Shown here piece by piece: positions 54,085 to 64,000 of a stretch of DNA of 64,000 nucleotides. Position 1 is the first letter of the stretch. Each line of letters opens with the position of its first letter. The DNA lies in NCBI GenBank assembly GCA_038380435.1, contig JAWZYU010000025.1:25768707-25832706 (forward strand), read 5' to 3'. Below the pieces are notes generated by a model. It worked only from the letters and a program-made list of their open reading frames with translations. It was not told the origin of the DNA and ran no database searches. The position numbers and the translations under genes are program-made. This DNA comes from Ryuthela nishihirai (Eukaryota > Arthropoda > Arachnida > Araneae > Heptathelidae).

Positions 54085-54864
54085 CTAAACACATCTTGCG
54101 TGATGGACAGTAGCATTGTCGTCCATGAAACATCTGTCACCTGCTGGATAAAAAGTTAACATTGTAGGATGGACTTGATCGGCAATAATGTTTAGATAAT
54201 CCTTGGAGGACACCCGACTTGCCATCAATATCAGGGAACCCATTCCGTACCAACAGAACGTGCCCCACACCATGAAACCGCAACCAGAACTTGAATTGTG
54301 TTACAAGGCAAGCTGGGTCCATTGCTTCATGGGTCTCCGGCCAAACTCTCTGCCTACCGTCGGGACAGAACAAGGTGTACTGCGACTCGTCAGACCACAT
54401 GTCTTTTTTTCAGTCTTCCAGTATTCAGTCACGATGTTCATGACACCACTGTAGACGAACTTTCGGGTTCTTCGCAGAAATCAGTAGTTTTCGTACACTC
54501 ATGCGACTGCTAATACTGATCCTCTTCAATTCCATACGCATAGTTCGTTGAAAATATGATTCGGGAACAGCCTTCATTGAATGCTTCAGTCAATTGCTGT
54601 ACACAGAAAGTCCTGTTTCTCCGTACAAGCCTTCTCAGACGACGGCGATTTCGTTCCTGACAGATTGTCGTCGTGCCGCAATTACGTCTCTTAGAGAAGC
54701 AATGTGGGTTATTTTTCCACTGATTAAAAACCCGAGATATCTCACCTTTTGAAAACCAGTCAGCTCTGCCATTTTTAAAATCGTCTCTCTAGCCAGACGG
54801 TCACCCACAATAATCCCTTTATCGAACCCCGAAAGATACTTTGTTTTCCACATTGTGATCAACA
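54085..54864 (-). pseudogene. Tc1 transposase pseudogene (minus strand)
   Basis: It has an open N-terminal part (54864-54635) with a helix-turn-helix-like AELTGFQKVRYLGF, and catalytic parts at 54400-54137 and 54273-54085 in two frames. Several frameshifts and stops separate them. The Glu-containing end continues to about 53980. Confidence 0.8.
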
Positions 54865-54890
54865 CTACTAACGAACAACAGTCTGAAATA

Positions 54891-56379
54891 CACTGGTTTC
54901 CATAAATTAAGGAAAAATTAGAAAAATCGCGATAATTCGCCAAAAAATTGTTCAATACTCTCCAAACTTGTTCATGTAACCACCAAAGTAATGCCGAGTG
55001 AGCATATCGTATGCAAATTAGTCTACGTTGCGTCAATTTGCATAATCGGAAAGCGATATAAAAACAGGTCTTTTGGAGTGGATCGTTATTTTGTGTTATA
55101 AATGTGAGTAAAGAAATTCGAAATAGCCATTTTGTAGGAATGACCTCGAGACATCATTTGCCAAATGAACTGCAGTGGAGAGCTACTGACCGGCTCGAAG
55201 CAGGCCAAAGTGAGTCAGATGTGGCACGATGTCTGAATGCAAGTCCTTCTGTGGTCCTTAGACTGTGGAATCAATTTCTCAGCATGGATTCCGCGTCTCA
55301 GAGGTTTAGCCGAGGAAGGGCTAGAATTACGACCGCTGTACAAGACCAATATCTGCGATTAACAGCACGAAGGAGCAGGACGTCTACTCCCTCTCAGTTA
55401 CGATTCTCACTTGCAGCAGCCACTGGGAAGGTTGTATCAACTTCTAATCCATAGAAGGCTTCATGAGGGAGATCTGTACGCTAGAAGGCCAGTAATTTGT
55501 ACACCGGTCACGTCACAGGAGAGAGCGTTTGAATTGGGCACGCGCGCATGTTAACTGGACAGAAGATTGATGGAGGTATGTACTCTTCACAGATGAGTCC
55601 AGATATTGCTTGCAGAGTGATTCCGGACATTGTTTGATATGGAGAGAACGAGGTACCCGCTATCATCCCAGTAACATCCGTCAAAGAGACAGTTACGACG
55701 GAGGTAGCGTGTGTGTTTCGGGTGGCATTTCCTTGGGTGGATGTGCAGACCTCTCTGTGCTGACGAATGGGAACCACAATGCTCAAAGGTATAGAGATGA
55801 CATCCTTATGACATAGAAATGTACATCCTTACGCTGGTGCAATAGGTGAAACATTCATCTTACAAGACGATAACGCTCGTCCACACAGTGCTCGGCTAGT
55901 GGAACAATATGTTCAAGAGGAGACCATTATGCGCATGGAGTGGCCAGCTCGATCTCCCGACCTAAATCCGATTGAGCATGTGGGGGATGCTCTAGGGAGA
56001 CTTGTTGCTGCCCTCAACCTGCCACCTGAAACAAAGGGGGAGCTTATTACTGCTTTAAAGGAACAATGGTCGTTACTCTCTACTGAGCTGATTCACAGCA
56101 TCATAAATAGCATGAAACATCGCTGTCGTGCCTACATTGCTGTAAGGAATACACACACTCCTTATTAAAGAACTTTGCCCATTGCATTCTGACACCTTAT
56201 TTTTGGACAAGTTCCTGTAAGTGTTATTTTTATTGACGAAAATTTTCTAGGGTAAAAGTATTTTATGCCATTCTTTAACTAGCATTTAATTCATATTAAT
56301 TAAAATTATTCATTAAAATCATTCATATAGTTTTTTATCGTAATTTTTCTGAGTTTTCCTTAATTTATGGAAACTAGTG
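54891..56379 (+). mobile_element. Tc1-type element nested in the previous one
   Basis: Inverted ends CACTGGTTTCCATAAATTAA (left) and TTAATTTATGGAAACTAGTG (right), extending to about 44 bp with mismatches, inside TA (54889-54890, 56380-56381). Length 1489 bp, usual for Tc1. It sits just upstream of the start codon of the minus-strand Tc1. Confidence 0.92.
55104..56168 (+). pseudogene. Tc1 transposase pseudogene (plus strand)
   Basis: The start and first 116 codons are open: RATDRLEAGQSESDVARCLN is the first helix-turn-helix. The frame is then lost near 55445. Further on, FTDESRY holds the first Asp (about 55590), DDNARPH the second (about 55868) and NPIEHVGDALGR the Glu (about 55970). Asp-2 to Glu spacing is 34 residues, DD34E as expected for Tc1. 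At least one frameshift and an in-frame stop (ILMT, 55816) inactivate it. The C-terminal 89 codons are open to TAA at 56166. Confidence 0.88.
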
Positions 56380-56481
56380 TAGTTGCCTAGATCACGTGGT
56401 GATGCAAGTGACCACGTATTTTGGCACATACGCTGCGCAAGTGACGTTTGCGTACATCTGCATAAAGGTTTCTAATTCAGT

Positions 56482-57260
56482 GGCGTCTGTATTTTCGTCA
56501 CCACTCGATTTCGTTATACTGACATTTAAGTATAATTTAAACATATCAAACAGAAGTAATGTTTACTTGCCTATGAAACATAATTCTAGGAATGTTTCCG
56601 AACGCCATATCAGTCAGTTAAAAACCTCTAGACTACTGGAAACTTAGGGCGTTTCGTGCCTCTCTTCCAGATCGTGAAGAATGGAACAATTGCCTAAAAG
56701 CAAAACCTCTCCTTAGTTCTAAGTTCTTTTTATTCTTTCGAAAAGATCACAATTATGTAGAAATTTCAGTTTCTTGAAAACAAAATCTTCTTAAAGAAGG
56801 GACTGTTTATTAATTCTCTCCTTTGATTTTCATGTTCTTCACAACTGAGAACCACATGTGATACTATTTCTTTCACACTGCAATGAACCATAACACTTCC
56901 TACGTCACAAGCTTTCATTTCATACAAAACACTTTATGTTTAGCCCTCGCGTATTCGAAAGATACAATAGAATAATCTCTTCACATATTTTCCTGCTTTT
57001 TTATGGGAGTAGAAGAAAGCAGGGGGGGAAGCGGGGGGGACGCGTTCAGAAGATATAGCGGAAGAATGATTTTAATATTTCCCCTTTTTAAGGGAGAAGA
57101 AAATATGGAGGTAAATGTTTTATAGCCTATGGCAGTCCCCACTTTCTCAAGCTTTCATTTGAGACATAAATCATTAAGTTTGTCTGTCGCTCTCGAAAGA
57201 TATGGCGGAACAACTCTTTTGACACACACGCGAACAAACCGACAAATGACGAGCGAAAAA
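56482..57260. other. Spacer with a possible internal duplication
   Basis: CAAGCTTTCATTTCATAC with CGAAAGATACAATAGAATA (56915-56975) and CAAGCTTTCATTTGAGAC with CGAAAGATATGGCGGAACA (57145-57215) share the same order of words, as do two AAGATATAGCGGAAGAA-like blocks. This suggests an old tandem duplication of about 230 bp. No gene recognised. Confidence 0.4.
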
Positions 57261-57637
57261 TGGGCGGGAGTGGCTCAGTCGGTAGCGCGCCAGGCTCGTA
57301 ATCTGCAGTTTCCAGGTTCGAGTCCCTACTGCGTCAGCGTTAAGACATTTCCGCAAAACTCCCCGCCCTGCCCACGGACACCGATGGGCTTGGTAAAGGC
57401 CGCCGTCCGTCGGATGGGACGTTAAGCCGTGGTCCGTGTTCGGGAGAGCCATACTTTGTGCACGTTAAAGAACACGCTGGATGGCCTTGACGGGAGGCTA
57501 CCATCTGTCTCCCATCAGCTGTTCCAGCGGGTCCCCTCCCCCAACCTTCTCTGAACCTTCGGGGTCCTTGTGACCTGGCCATTTAGCCCATGGTGTGCAA
57601 AAAAGTGCCGCTCAGAGGTAAAACAATCCAATCCAAA
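57261..57637 (+). mobile_element. SINE-A, full length
   Basis: TSD ACGAGCGAAAAA at 57249-57260 and ACAAGCGAAAAA at 57638-57649, one difference. The GGTCAGTAGGGG block is deleted. Confidence 0.92.
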
Positions 57638-57667
57638 ACAAGCGAAAAAGCAATAGGCAGATGGGTA

Positions 57668-57879
57668 CAGTCGCTCAAAAAATTATCCGAACACTATGGT
57701 TGATTGCAGAATTTAAAAAAAAATCTGGCACCGATTTTTTTTAAAATTAGTGATCTGGCAACCTTCGTGTCACGTGACACGAAGGTTGCCAGATCACTAA
57801 TTTCTAAAAAAACGTTGCCAGATATTTTTCCTGAATTCTGCAATCAACCATAGTGTTCGGATACTTTTTTGAGCGACTG
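57668..57879. mobile_element. PAL MITE, complete
   Basis: 212 bp, TA on both sides (57666-57667, 57880-57881), arms paired along the whole length around CACGTG. Confidence 0.93.
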
Positions 57880-59322
57880 TACATGAGGCCTCGTTTAGCA
57901 CTGTTTCGTTTAACTCTCGGTTTTTTTTCATTATTATTTTTAATAATAATATTAATAATAATTTATTTCCATATATATATTTACAGTAATGAAATTAATT
58001 AATTAAATAATTTAAATATATTATTTCAGTAACGCATCCTGAGCACCTGAACCAGGTATGCCTGTATTTTTTTTTTAAATGATATTATTTTGTTAGCTAA
58101 GAACAGTTCGATTTCGTTCGGTTCCTAAAACACTTTTTTTTCAACCTTCTCACTGCATTTTGGGACGTTATCTGCCTTCTGGAACCTAATTTTTTAGTAA
58201 TATTTTAATTTAGTGAAGGTGCTCAAAATGTTTTATGCTAAAAAACAAACTAAGATTTCAAACGTAATTAATGCGAAAACTGTACAATTCTGCACTGACC
58301 TCATAAATAAAATATTTGTTTAACAAGTTTTTATTACGGATAATCCAAACATTAATAATTAAACTTAATGATAGTTGGCGGAGGTATTAGCGCGACACGA
58401 ATCCTTAAATCCCCTGACTGTGAGATAAAATATTTTATCTCATGTATTTGGTGGAATATTTAAATAACTTTATATAATGTTACTGGTCCAGTGAGCACTA
58501 GCCAAGTAGATAAATAAAAAATTCGCGGTATAATTTTAAGAAGGCAAGAATTAACAAAAGTTCTAATGTTGCAGAAAATAATTTTAAAAAAATCCCAGTA
58601 GATTATCTTGTTAACCTGCTTTGATTATCTTCGGTCTAAAGAAAAAAACATCATTTTTTGCTTTAATCAAAAACTCATAAACCGATAATTTTGATTTCAT
58701 ATTCTCAAAAACACAAATCAGCAATCAAATTATTCCTCAGAAGCATACCGGAAATGTTTTTCTTGTGTGCTTTTGAGAAATGGTTACGGTTTGACGGATA
58801 TAAATTACAAGCTTCGGAGCACAAAAATGGCAACAAGTGCCGATGGTCGCACGTGCCTGGGAGTGGAGCGAAATGAATTGTCGTGTACAAAGCGCCTTCT
58901 GGCGTGATTGCTGGACATAATCAATTCAGGAGAAGTTGTAACTTGGTTAGGAATACCTCATATAGGACGGTAAACATTCGAAGATAATTGCTGGATCCTT
59001 TATTTTTATGATCGAGGTCTTGTGCTGCTTGCTATTCTTCACTGATTCGTTGCCGATGATAACAGACTGCATTTTGTTCCAATTAGCAAAATGTTCAATG
59101 CAAGTATTTTTTGTCATCAGAAAATTTGAAAATCCTACGTTAAGGGATGTGTACAAAATTACAGCAGTGCTTTTGGACTGACTGAAGTTTATGGATTTTT
59201 TTTTTTTGATTGATGAATGTTAATTTTGATTATGACATTTTGGAAAGCAAATTTTCTACTGGTAAAAAAGTTAGGACACGTGACTACAACACCAGCACTT
59301 CAATAACTGCTCCAGCTTTTTG
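57880..59322. other. Long AT-rich spacer
   Basis: The largest stretch without a repeat assigned. 58690-58960 is less AT-rich, with overlapping 61-codon frames on both strands and no domain recognised. The remainder is A/T-rich. Confidence 0.45.
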
Positions 59323-59690
59323 GGACGGGCTTGGCTCAGTCGTTAGCGTGCCAGGCTCGTTATCTGAAGTTCCCAGGTTCAAGTCCTGCCTCGACCAGCG
59401 TTGAGATTTATCTCCGCAATATTCCCGCTCTGCTTTCGGTCAGTAGAGGGACGCCGATTGGTTTGGAAAGGCTGCCGTCCGTCGGATGGGATGGTAAGAC
59501 GTGGCCTCGTTTGCGGAAGCCCTGTGTACGTTAAGGAACACGCTGATGGTCTTGACGGGAGGCTACCGTTTGTCTTATAATAGCTGTACAGCTGGTCCCC
59601 TTCCCACAACCTTCTCTGAGCCCTCGGTGTCCTTGTGACCCTGCCATTTAGCCCTTTGTGAGCAATAAAGTGGCGCTCATAGCTAAAACC
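59323..59690 (+). mobile_element. SINE-A, diverged
   Basis: All blocks in order, with substitutions in the head (CTTGGCTCAGTCGTTAG), loss of the CCATACC block and a degraded tail (AGCTAAAACCCGG). Confidence 0.86.
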
Positions 59691-59966
59691 CGGCGTTCCA
59701 ATTTTTACAGAGACAGGCTAAATCGAAAAACAAATTTTAATTACTAAAATAAAATACCAGTAGCTGCAAAAGATTTACTACTATGCAATTAAAATATACA
59801 TAAACTATAAATTAATAACGATAATTAAATTTATGGTTAATAGCGCTGTCTCTATAAAACACCAGTGTCTTAATTTAGAAAATATATTTATATTCAAAAA
59901 CAAAAACTTTTTGCGTTTCAATTATTGAAACGCAAAAACGGCTTGTTAGAGTAATATCTTAATGTA

Positions 59967-60784
59967 CAGTCGTAAAAAAATTATCCGAGCACTATGGTTG
60001 ATTACAGAATTCAGAAAAAATATCTGACAACGATTTTTTTAGAAATTAGTGTCACGTGACACGAAGGTTGCCAGATCACTAATTTAAAAAAAAAAACGTT
60101 GCCAGATAGTTTTCTGAATTCTGTAATCAACCTAGTGTTCGGATTTTTTTTAATATATATAATGCGTATGAATATATAATGCAATGAATATGGAGCGTGT
60201 GCAGTTACCGTTCACAGCAAACTGGAGCGGTTGCGGTTAATGTTCACAGCACATTGACTCGTGTGAGCTCACAAAAACCTGGATCGTGTGGGCCCACTCA
60301 CAGAAATATTGAGCGTGTGCAGTTACCGTTCACAGCAAACTGGAGCGGTTGCGGTTATGTTCGCAGCACATTGAATCGTGTGAGCTCACAAAAACCTGGA
60401 TCGTGTGGGCCCACTCACAGAAATATTGAGCGTGTGCAGTTACCGTTCACAGCAAACTGGAGCGGTTGCGGTTAATGTTCACAGCACATTGAATCGTGTG
60501 AGCTCACAAAAACCTGGATCGTGTGGGCCCACTCACAGAAATATTGAGCGTGTGCAGTTACCGTTCACAGCAAACTGGTGCGGTTGCGGTTAATGTTCAC
60601 AGCACATTGAATCGTGTGAGCTCACAAAAACCTGGATCGTGTGGGCCCACTCACAGAAATATTGAGCGTGTGTAGTTACCGTTCACAGCAAACTGGAGCG
60701 TGTGCAGTATGCTGTACACGCTCCAGATATTTTTTCTGAATTCTGTAATCAACCATAGTGTTCGGATATTTTTTTGAGCGACTG
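59967..60784 (-). mobile_element. PALSAT 9, about 4 satellite units
   Basis: An 818-bp composite with TA on both sides. The PAL part has lost part of one arm (GAAATTAGTGTCACGTG). Four units lie in 60200-60680. The hairpin arm is fused and shortened (GGAGCGTGTGCAGTATGCTG). Confidence 0.92.
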
Positions 60785-61150
60785 TACGTAGGTGGTTCAA
60801 ATATAAACAAATTTATTTTTTTTTTTAAATCATCAATCAAAATTTTTGGTAAGAAACAACATCTATTTGTGGACATATTCTCCCTGCTCTCTATATACTG
60901 TCACCATTGCTCATGTAAGTTCATTATACCCATTTCAAGGAAAGTTTGTGGTTGTTCATCCAGCTATCATTGTAGAAAAAGTTAAACTTTGCCGTAAGCG
61001 CTAAATCTTTTTCCTCTTAGGGCTTATTAGAGAGGACTGAACAACTGAAGATTATTTGCCTCTAGATGAGGACTATGGGCTGGATGTGACGATATTTCTC
61101 AGTGCATTTTCCCTAATGTTCTTGTTGTTAAGCTGTGGTGTAAGGATGTA
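60785..61150. other. Spacer, nothing recognised
   Basis: Mixed composition, no repeat family member or clear coding signal. Confidence 0.5.
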
Positions 61151-61264
61151 CAATCGCTCAAAAAAATGTCCGAACACTATGGTTGATTACAGAATTCAGA
61201 AAAAATATCTGGCAACGATATTTTTAGGAATTAGTGATCTGGCAACCTTCGTGTCACGTGTCAC
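61151..61264 (+). mobile_element. Half PAL
   Basis: One arm up to the palindrome centre, ending in TTCGTGTCACGTGTCACG, then directly a SINE-A fragment. The break is the same as in the half copy at 20492. Confidence 0.87.
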
Positions 61265-61509
61265 GCTAAATGGTCAGGTCAGATGGACCCCGAAGGCTCA
61301 GAGAAAGTTGGGGGAGGGGACCCACTGGAACAGCTGTTGGGAGACAGATGGTAGCCTCCCGTCAAGGCCATCCAGTGTGTTCTTTAACGTGCAGAGGGTA
61401 TGGCTCTCCACACACGGGGACACGGTTTAATGTCCCATCCGACGGACGGCGGCCTTTGCAAGTCGTCGGTGTCCCCTACTGATCGTGGGCAGGGCGGGGA
61501 ATTTTGCGG
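61265..61509 (-). mobile_element. SINE-A fragment, head and tail missing
   Basis: Starts inside the 3' part (CTAAATGGTCAGG) and ends at GGGAATTTTGCGG without the tRNA-like head. Confidence 0.88.
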
Positions 61510-61667
61510 ATCATCTATTGGAAGAACAAAGCTTATAACAAAAGTGACAATGACAATCTATTAAGAGAAAATAACTAATCACTAATTAAAAAACAAAAAG
61601 TCTGAATATATTTAACAATACGTCAACAACTGATATCTTGATCAGCAGCCAAAGTACCTGATATGCC

Positions 61668-62240
61668 ATTAGGAACCTCTGAGCAGCACTTTTGAGCACA
61701 CAATGGGATAAACGGCTAGGTCACAAAGACCCCGAGGGCTCAGAGAAGGTTGGGAAGAGGAGCCATCAGACAGCTGTTAAGAGACAGATGGAGGCCTCCC
61801 GTAAAGATCATGCAGTGTTTGGGTTGGGTTGTATTACCTCTGAGCGGCACTTTTTTGCACACCATGGACTAAATGGCCAGGTCACATGGACCCCGAAGGC
61901 TCAGAGAAGGTTGGGGGAGGGGACCCACTGGAACAGCTGTTGGGAGACAGATGGTAGCCTCCCGTCAACGCCATCCAGCGTGTTCTTTAACGTGCACAGG
62001 GTATGGCTCTCCCGCACACGGGGCCACGGCTTAACGTCCCTTCCGACGGACGGTGGCTTTTCCCAGCCCATCGGTGTCCCCTACTGACAGTGGGCAGGGC
62101 GGGGAATTTTGCGGAGATAAATCTCAACGCTGACCCAGCTGGGACTCGAACCTGGGAACTACAGATTAAGAGCCTGGCGCGGTACCGACTGAGCCACCCC
62201 GCCCCATCATGCAGTGTGTTTGCTAAAGTGCACAAGGTAC
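61668..62240 (-). mobile_element. SINE-A, old copy interrupted by another SINE-A
   Basis: The tail part runs 61668-61818; the match resumes at 62206 with GTTTGCTAAAGTGCACAAGG, the expected next block. The remainder of the body is lost. Confidence 0.82.
61819..62205 (-). mobile_element. SINE-A inserted in another SINE-A
   Basis: TSD ATCATGCAGTGT (12 bp) at 61807-61818 and 62206-62217. It is 387 bp, same strand as its host copy. Confidence 0.93.
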
Positions 62241-62349
62241 AAATAAATAAAAAGAATATCCACTTATCGTGATTCCCTTTATTTTTGACTTACTATTGAA
62301 TATACTGAGATGTTTGCTCTCTTACACACAAACAACGGGTTTTCAAATT

Positions 62350-62530
62350 ACCATTCGACGGACGGCTAGCTTTTCAAGCCCCTCAGTGTCGCCTTTCTGA
62401 CCGAGGGAAGGGTAAGAGTTAGTGGGTTGGGTTGTTTTACCTCTGAGGGACACTTTTTTTGCACACAATGGGCTAAATGGTTGAAAGAAGGGGATCCGCT
62501 GGACAGCTGTTAAGAGACAGATGGTGGCCA
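62350..62530 (-). mobile_element. Two SINE-A fragments
   Basis: 62350-62412 is a diverged central piece (GACGGACGGC, TTCAAGCCCC). 62425-62530 is a tail piece (GTTGGGTTGTTTTACCTC) that jumps to the GGACAGCTGTTAAGAGAC block. Confidence 0.75.
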
Positions 62531-62575
62531 GATTCACAAGCTAGGCGATGACAGATTCACAAGCTAGGCGATGAC
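62529..62575. repeat. Short tandem duplication
   Basis: A 23-24 bp unit, AGATTCACAAGCTAGGCG plus ATGAC, present twice. Confidence 0.85.
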
Positions 62576-62631
62576 AGCGCCCCCCAGAAGTTGCTAACGC
62601 TTTTGGAAGGGATAAATTCTCTGAGCCTTTT

Positions 62632-62997
62632 GGGGCGGGGGTGGCTCAGTCGGTAGCGCGCCAGGCTCGTAATCTGTAGTTCCCAGGTTCGAGTCCCAGC
62701 TGGGTCAGCGTTGAATTTTATCTCCGCAAAATTCCCCCTCCCTGCCCACGTCAGTAGGGAACACCGATGGGTTTGGAAAGGCCGCCGTCCGTCGGATGTG
62801 ACGTTAAGCCGTGGCAACGTGTGCGGAAGAGTAACGCTGGATGGTCTTGACGGGAGGCTATCATCTGTCTCCCAACAGCTATTCCAGTGGGTCCCCTCCC
62901 TCAACCTTCTCTGAGCCATCGCGGTCCATGTGACCTGGCCATTTAGCCCATGGTGTGCAAAAAAGTGCCGCTCAGAGGTAAAACAACCCAACCCAAC
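62632..62997 (+). mobile_element. SINE-A
   Basis: Complete head and tail, with deletions in the central part (GTGTGCGGAAGAGTAACGC lacks the GTGCACGTTAAAG block). No clear TSD. Confidence 0.9.
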
Positions 62998-62999
62998 TC

Positions 63000-63184
63000 A
63001 CGCATATGGGGCCACGGCTTAATGCCCCATCCTACGATGGAGGCCTTTCTAAGCTTCTATTGACCAATGGCATTGCGAGGAGTTTTGTGGAGTTAAACCA
63101 CAACGCTCGCCCAGGTGGGATTCGAACCTGGTAACTGCAGATTACGAGTCTATCGCGCTAACAACTGAGCGACCCATGCCCCAG
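63000..63184 (-). mobile_element. SINE-A 5' part, old copy
   Basis: Central block and tRNA-like head (GGGATTCGAACCTGG, GCTAACAACTGAGC) on the minus strand. Its 3' half is replaced by the plus-strand copy at 62632. Confidence 0.8.
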
Positions 63185-63189
63185 AAGTT

Positions 63190-63280
63190 AGTGGAAATAA
63201 TGCTCAACGCTGGTATATTTGGAGTTCGACCCTGGGAGCTTCAGATATGAGCCTGGTGTGCTACCAACTGAACAACTACC
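63190..63280 (-). mobile_element. SINE-A head fragment, strongly diverged
   Basis: CTCAACGCTGG, GTTCGACCCTGGGAGC and GTGCTACCAACTGAACAAC keep the order of the SINE-A head. It directly follows another head fragment. Confidence 0.55.
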
Positions 63281-63324
63281 ACTTTCTATTTCCAGATTTG
63301 AGCCCCATGAACAATTTCTCTGCA

Positions 63325-63430
63325 TTTTTGTAAATGAAGTATTACTGATAATGTATTTTGTAAATGAAATATTAATCTGAATTTTGTAAATGAAAATTTG
63401 ATCTGCATTTTGCAAATGAAATATTGCTGA
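63325..63430. repeat. Imperfect tandem repeat of about 29-33 bp, 4 copies
   Basis: The core TTTTGTAAATGAAATATT recurs four times with variable spacers (CTGCAT, CTGATAATG, AATCTGAA). Confidence 0.8.
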
Positions 63431-63536
63431 TTTGATACACAAATTTAATGATTTTTGTATACCTTGCCATCTTTTACTCCAACTCCTTTGAGTTCAAAGC
63501 AAGCATTCCTTGTAGATGGAGTAAAGGTCGCGGTGT

Positions 63537-63763
63537 GTCGGATGGGACGTTAAGTCGTGACCCATTGTGCAGGAGAGCCATACCCTGTGCACGTTAAATG
63601 ACACGCTAGATGACCTTGACAGGAGGCTACCATCTGGTTCACAACAACTATCCAGTTGGTTCCCTTCCCCCAACCTTCTCTCAGCCATCGGGGTCATTGT
63701 GACTGGCAATTTTGCTCATTGTGTGCAAAAAAAGTGCCTCTCAGAGGTGAAACAATCCAACTC
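63537..63763 (+). mobile_element. SINE-A 3' half
   Basis: Starts in the central domain (GTCGGATGGGACGTTAAG) and runs to the AACAATCCAACTC tail. The last 236 bases of the window hold nothing recognised. Confidence 0.85.
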
Positions 63764-64000
63764 TTGTAGTCGAGCAATTTCAGTGACGAGCAATGTATAT
63801 AAAGTAGTCAAATTCTGACTTTTTATTAATCCTCGAACCATTCGCAGTAGTGAGTCTATCTTTTAGGTTAAGAATAGTGGCAGAATAAAACATATAATGC
63901 AAAAGTAACAATTTCAATCAAAAGGAAGGTTTAAATTTGCGCACGAACCGTCTTGACTGAAAAAGAAAAAGTCACTATTGTAATCTCTTCCCTGATTGAA

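Larger units (their letters stand above)
53618..56481 (-). mobile_element. Tc1-type element, interrupted by a second Tc1
   Basis: The ends CTGAACTAGAAATCTTT (left) and AAAGGTTTCTAATTCAG (right) are inverted with one or two mismatches. The transposase is read on minus from about 54853: GFDKGIIVGDRLARET in the DNA-binding region, then a frame change, WSDESQYTLF (first Asp), MVWGTFCWYGMG, MDDNATVHHA (second Asp) and PDLNPIENVWD (Glu). All three DDE positions are recognisable but lie in different frames. A plus-strand Tc1 fragment is patched in at 53820-53930. Confidence 0.8.

Overview
The window is non-coding, repeat-rich DNA from an animal nuclear genome, most likely an arthropod and possibly an orb-weaving spider. 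The basis is long AT-rich introns and spacers, tRNA-derived SINEs with target-site duplications (TSDs), mariner, Tc1 and hAT DNA transposons, and one spliced gene for a secreted protein. No bacterial feature (operon, ribosome binding site) was seen. The species is a guess; the class of genome is not.

The only gene supported as functional is on the minus strand at 15321-19104. A signal-peptide exon (19104-19019) is joined across a 2560-bp intron to one long exon (16458-15321). The product is about 407 residues. Its core of about 330 residues is an unbroken (His-X)n dipeptide repeat, with X mostly His, Gly, Asp or Lys, followed by a short non-repetitive tail. The start codon directly follows a splice acceptor, so at least one untranslated 5' exon should lie further upstream, beyond 19107.

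Nearly everything else is repeats. Names used here: SINE-A is a tRNA-derived SINE of about 389 bp with about 40 full or partial copies, whose 3' end is a short CCCAA-type tail; many copies have 9-13 bp TSDs and several sit inside other SINE-A copies. SINE-B is a shorter tRNA-derived SINE of about 200 bp with a TTTATT-type tail (8 copies). PAL is a near-perfect palindromic Tc1/mariner-type MITE of about 215 bp, flanked by TA, with ends CAGTCGCTCAAAAAAGTATC. PALSAT is a composite of PAL whose interior carries 1 to 12 tandem copies of a 118-bp satellite unit; nine such loci plus a fragment are present, in both orientations.

Layout: 1-14.3 kb, SINE-A, PAL and three PALSATs (the largest at 8686-10552). 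14.3-20.4 kb, the His-rich gene with a minisatellite and SINE-Bs in its intron and a PALSAT just upstream. 20.4-35 kb, SINEs, a 2-kb minisatellite of 103-bp units derived from a SINE-A tail (26412-28432), and two PALSATs. 35-47.4 kb, two further minisatellites (41-bp and 45-bp units), the densest SINE-A cluster, including a dimer and nested insertions. 47.4-56.5 kb, decayed transposons: a mariner split by a PALSAT, a second mariner with intact ends but a 954-bp insertion, and a Tc1 element nested in an opposite-strand Tc1. 56.5-64 kb, more SINE-A, PAL and the last PALSAT.

The most unusual things are the strict His-X secreted protein and the PALSAT family, in which a mobile palindrome disperses and grows satellite arrays. 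No virus, toxin gene, CRISPR array or functional tRNA/rRNA gene was recognised.
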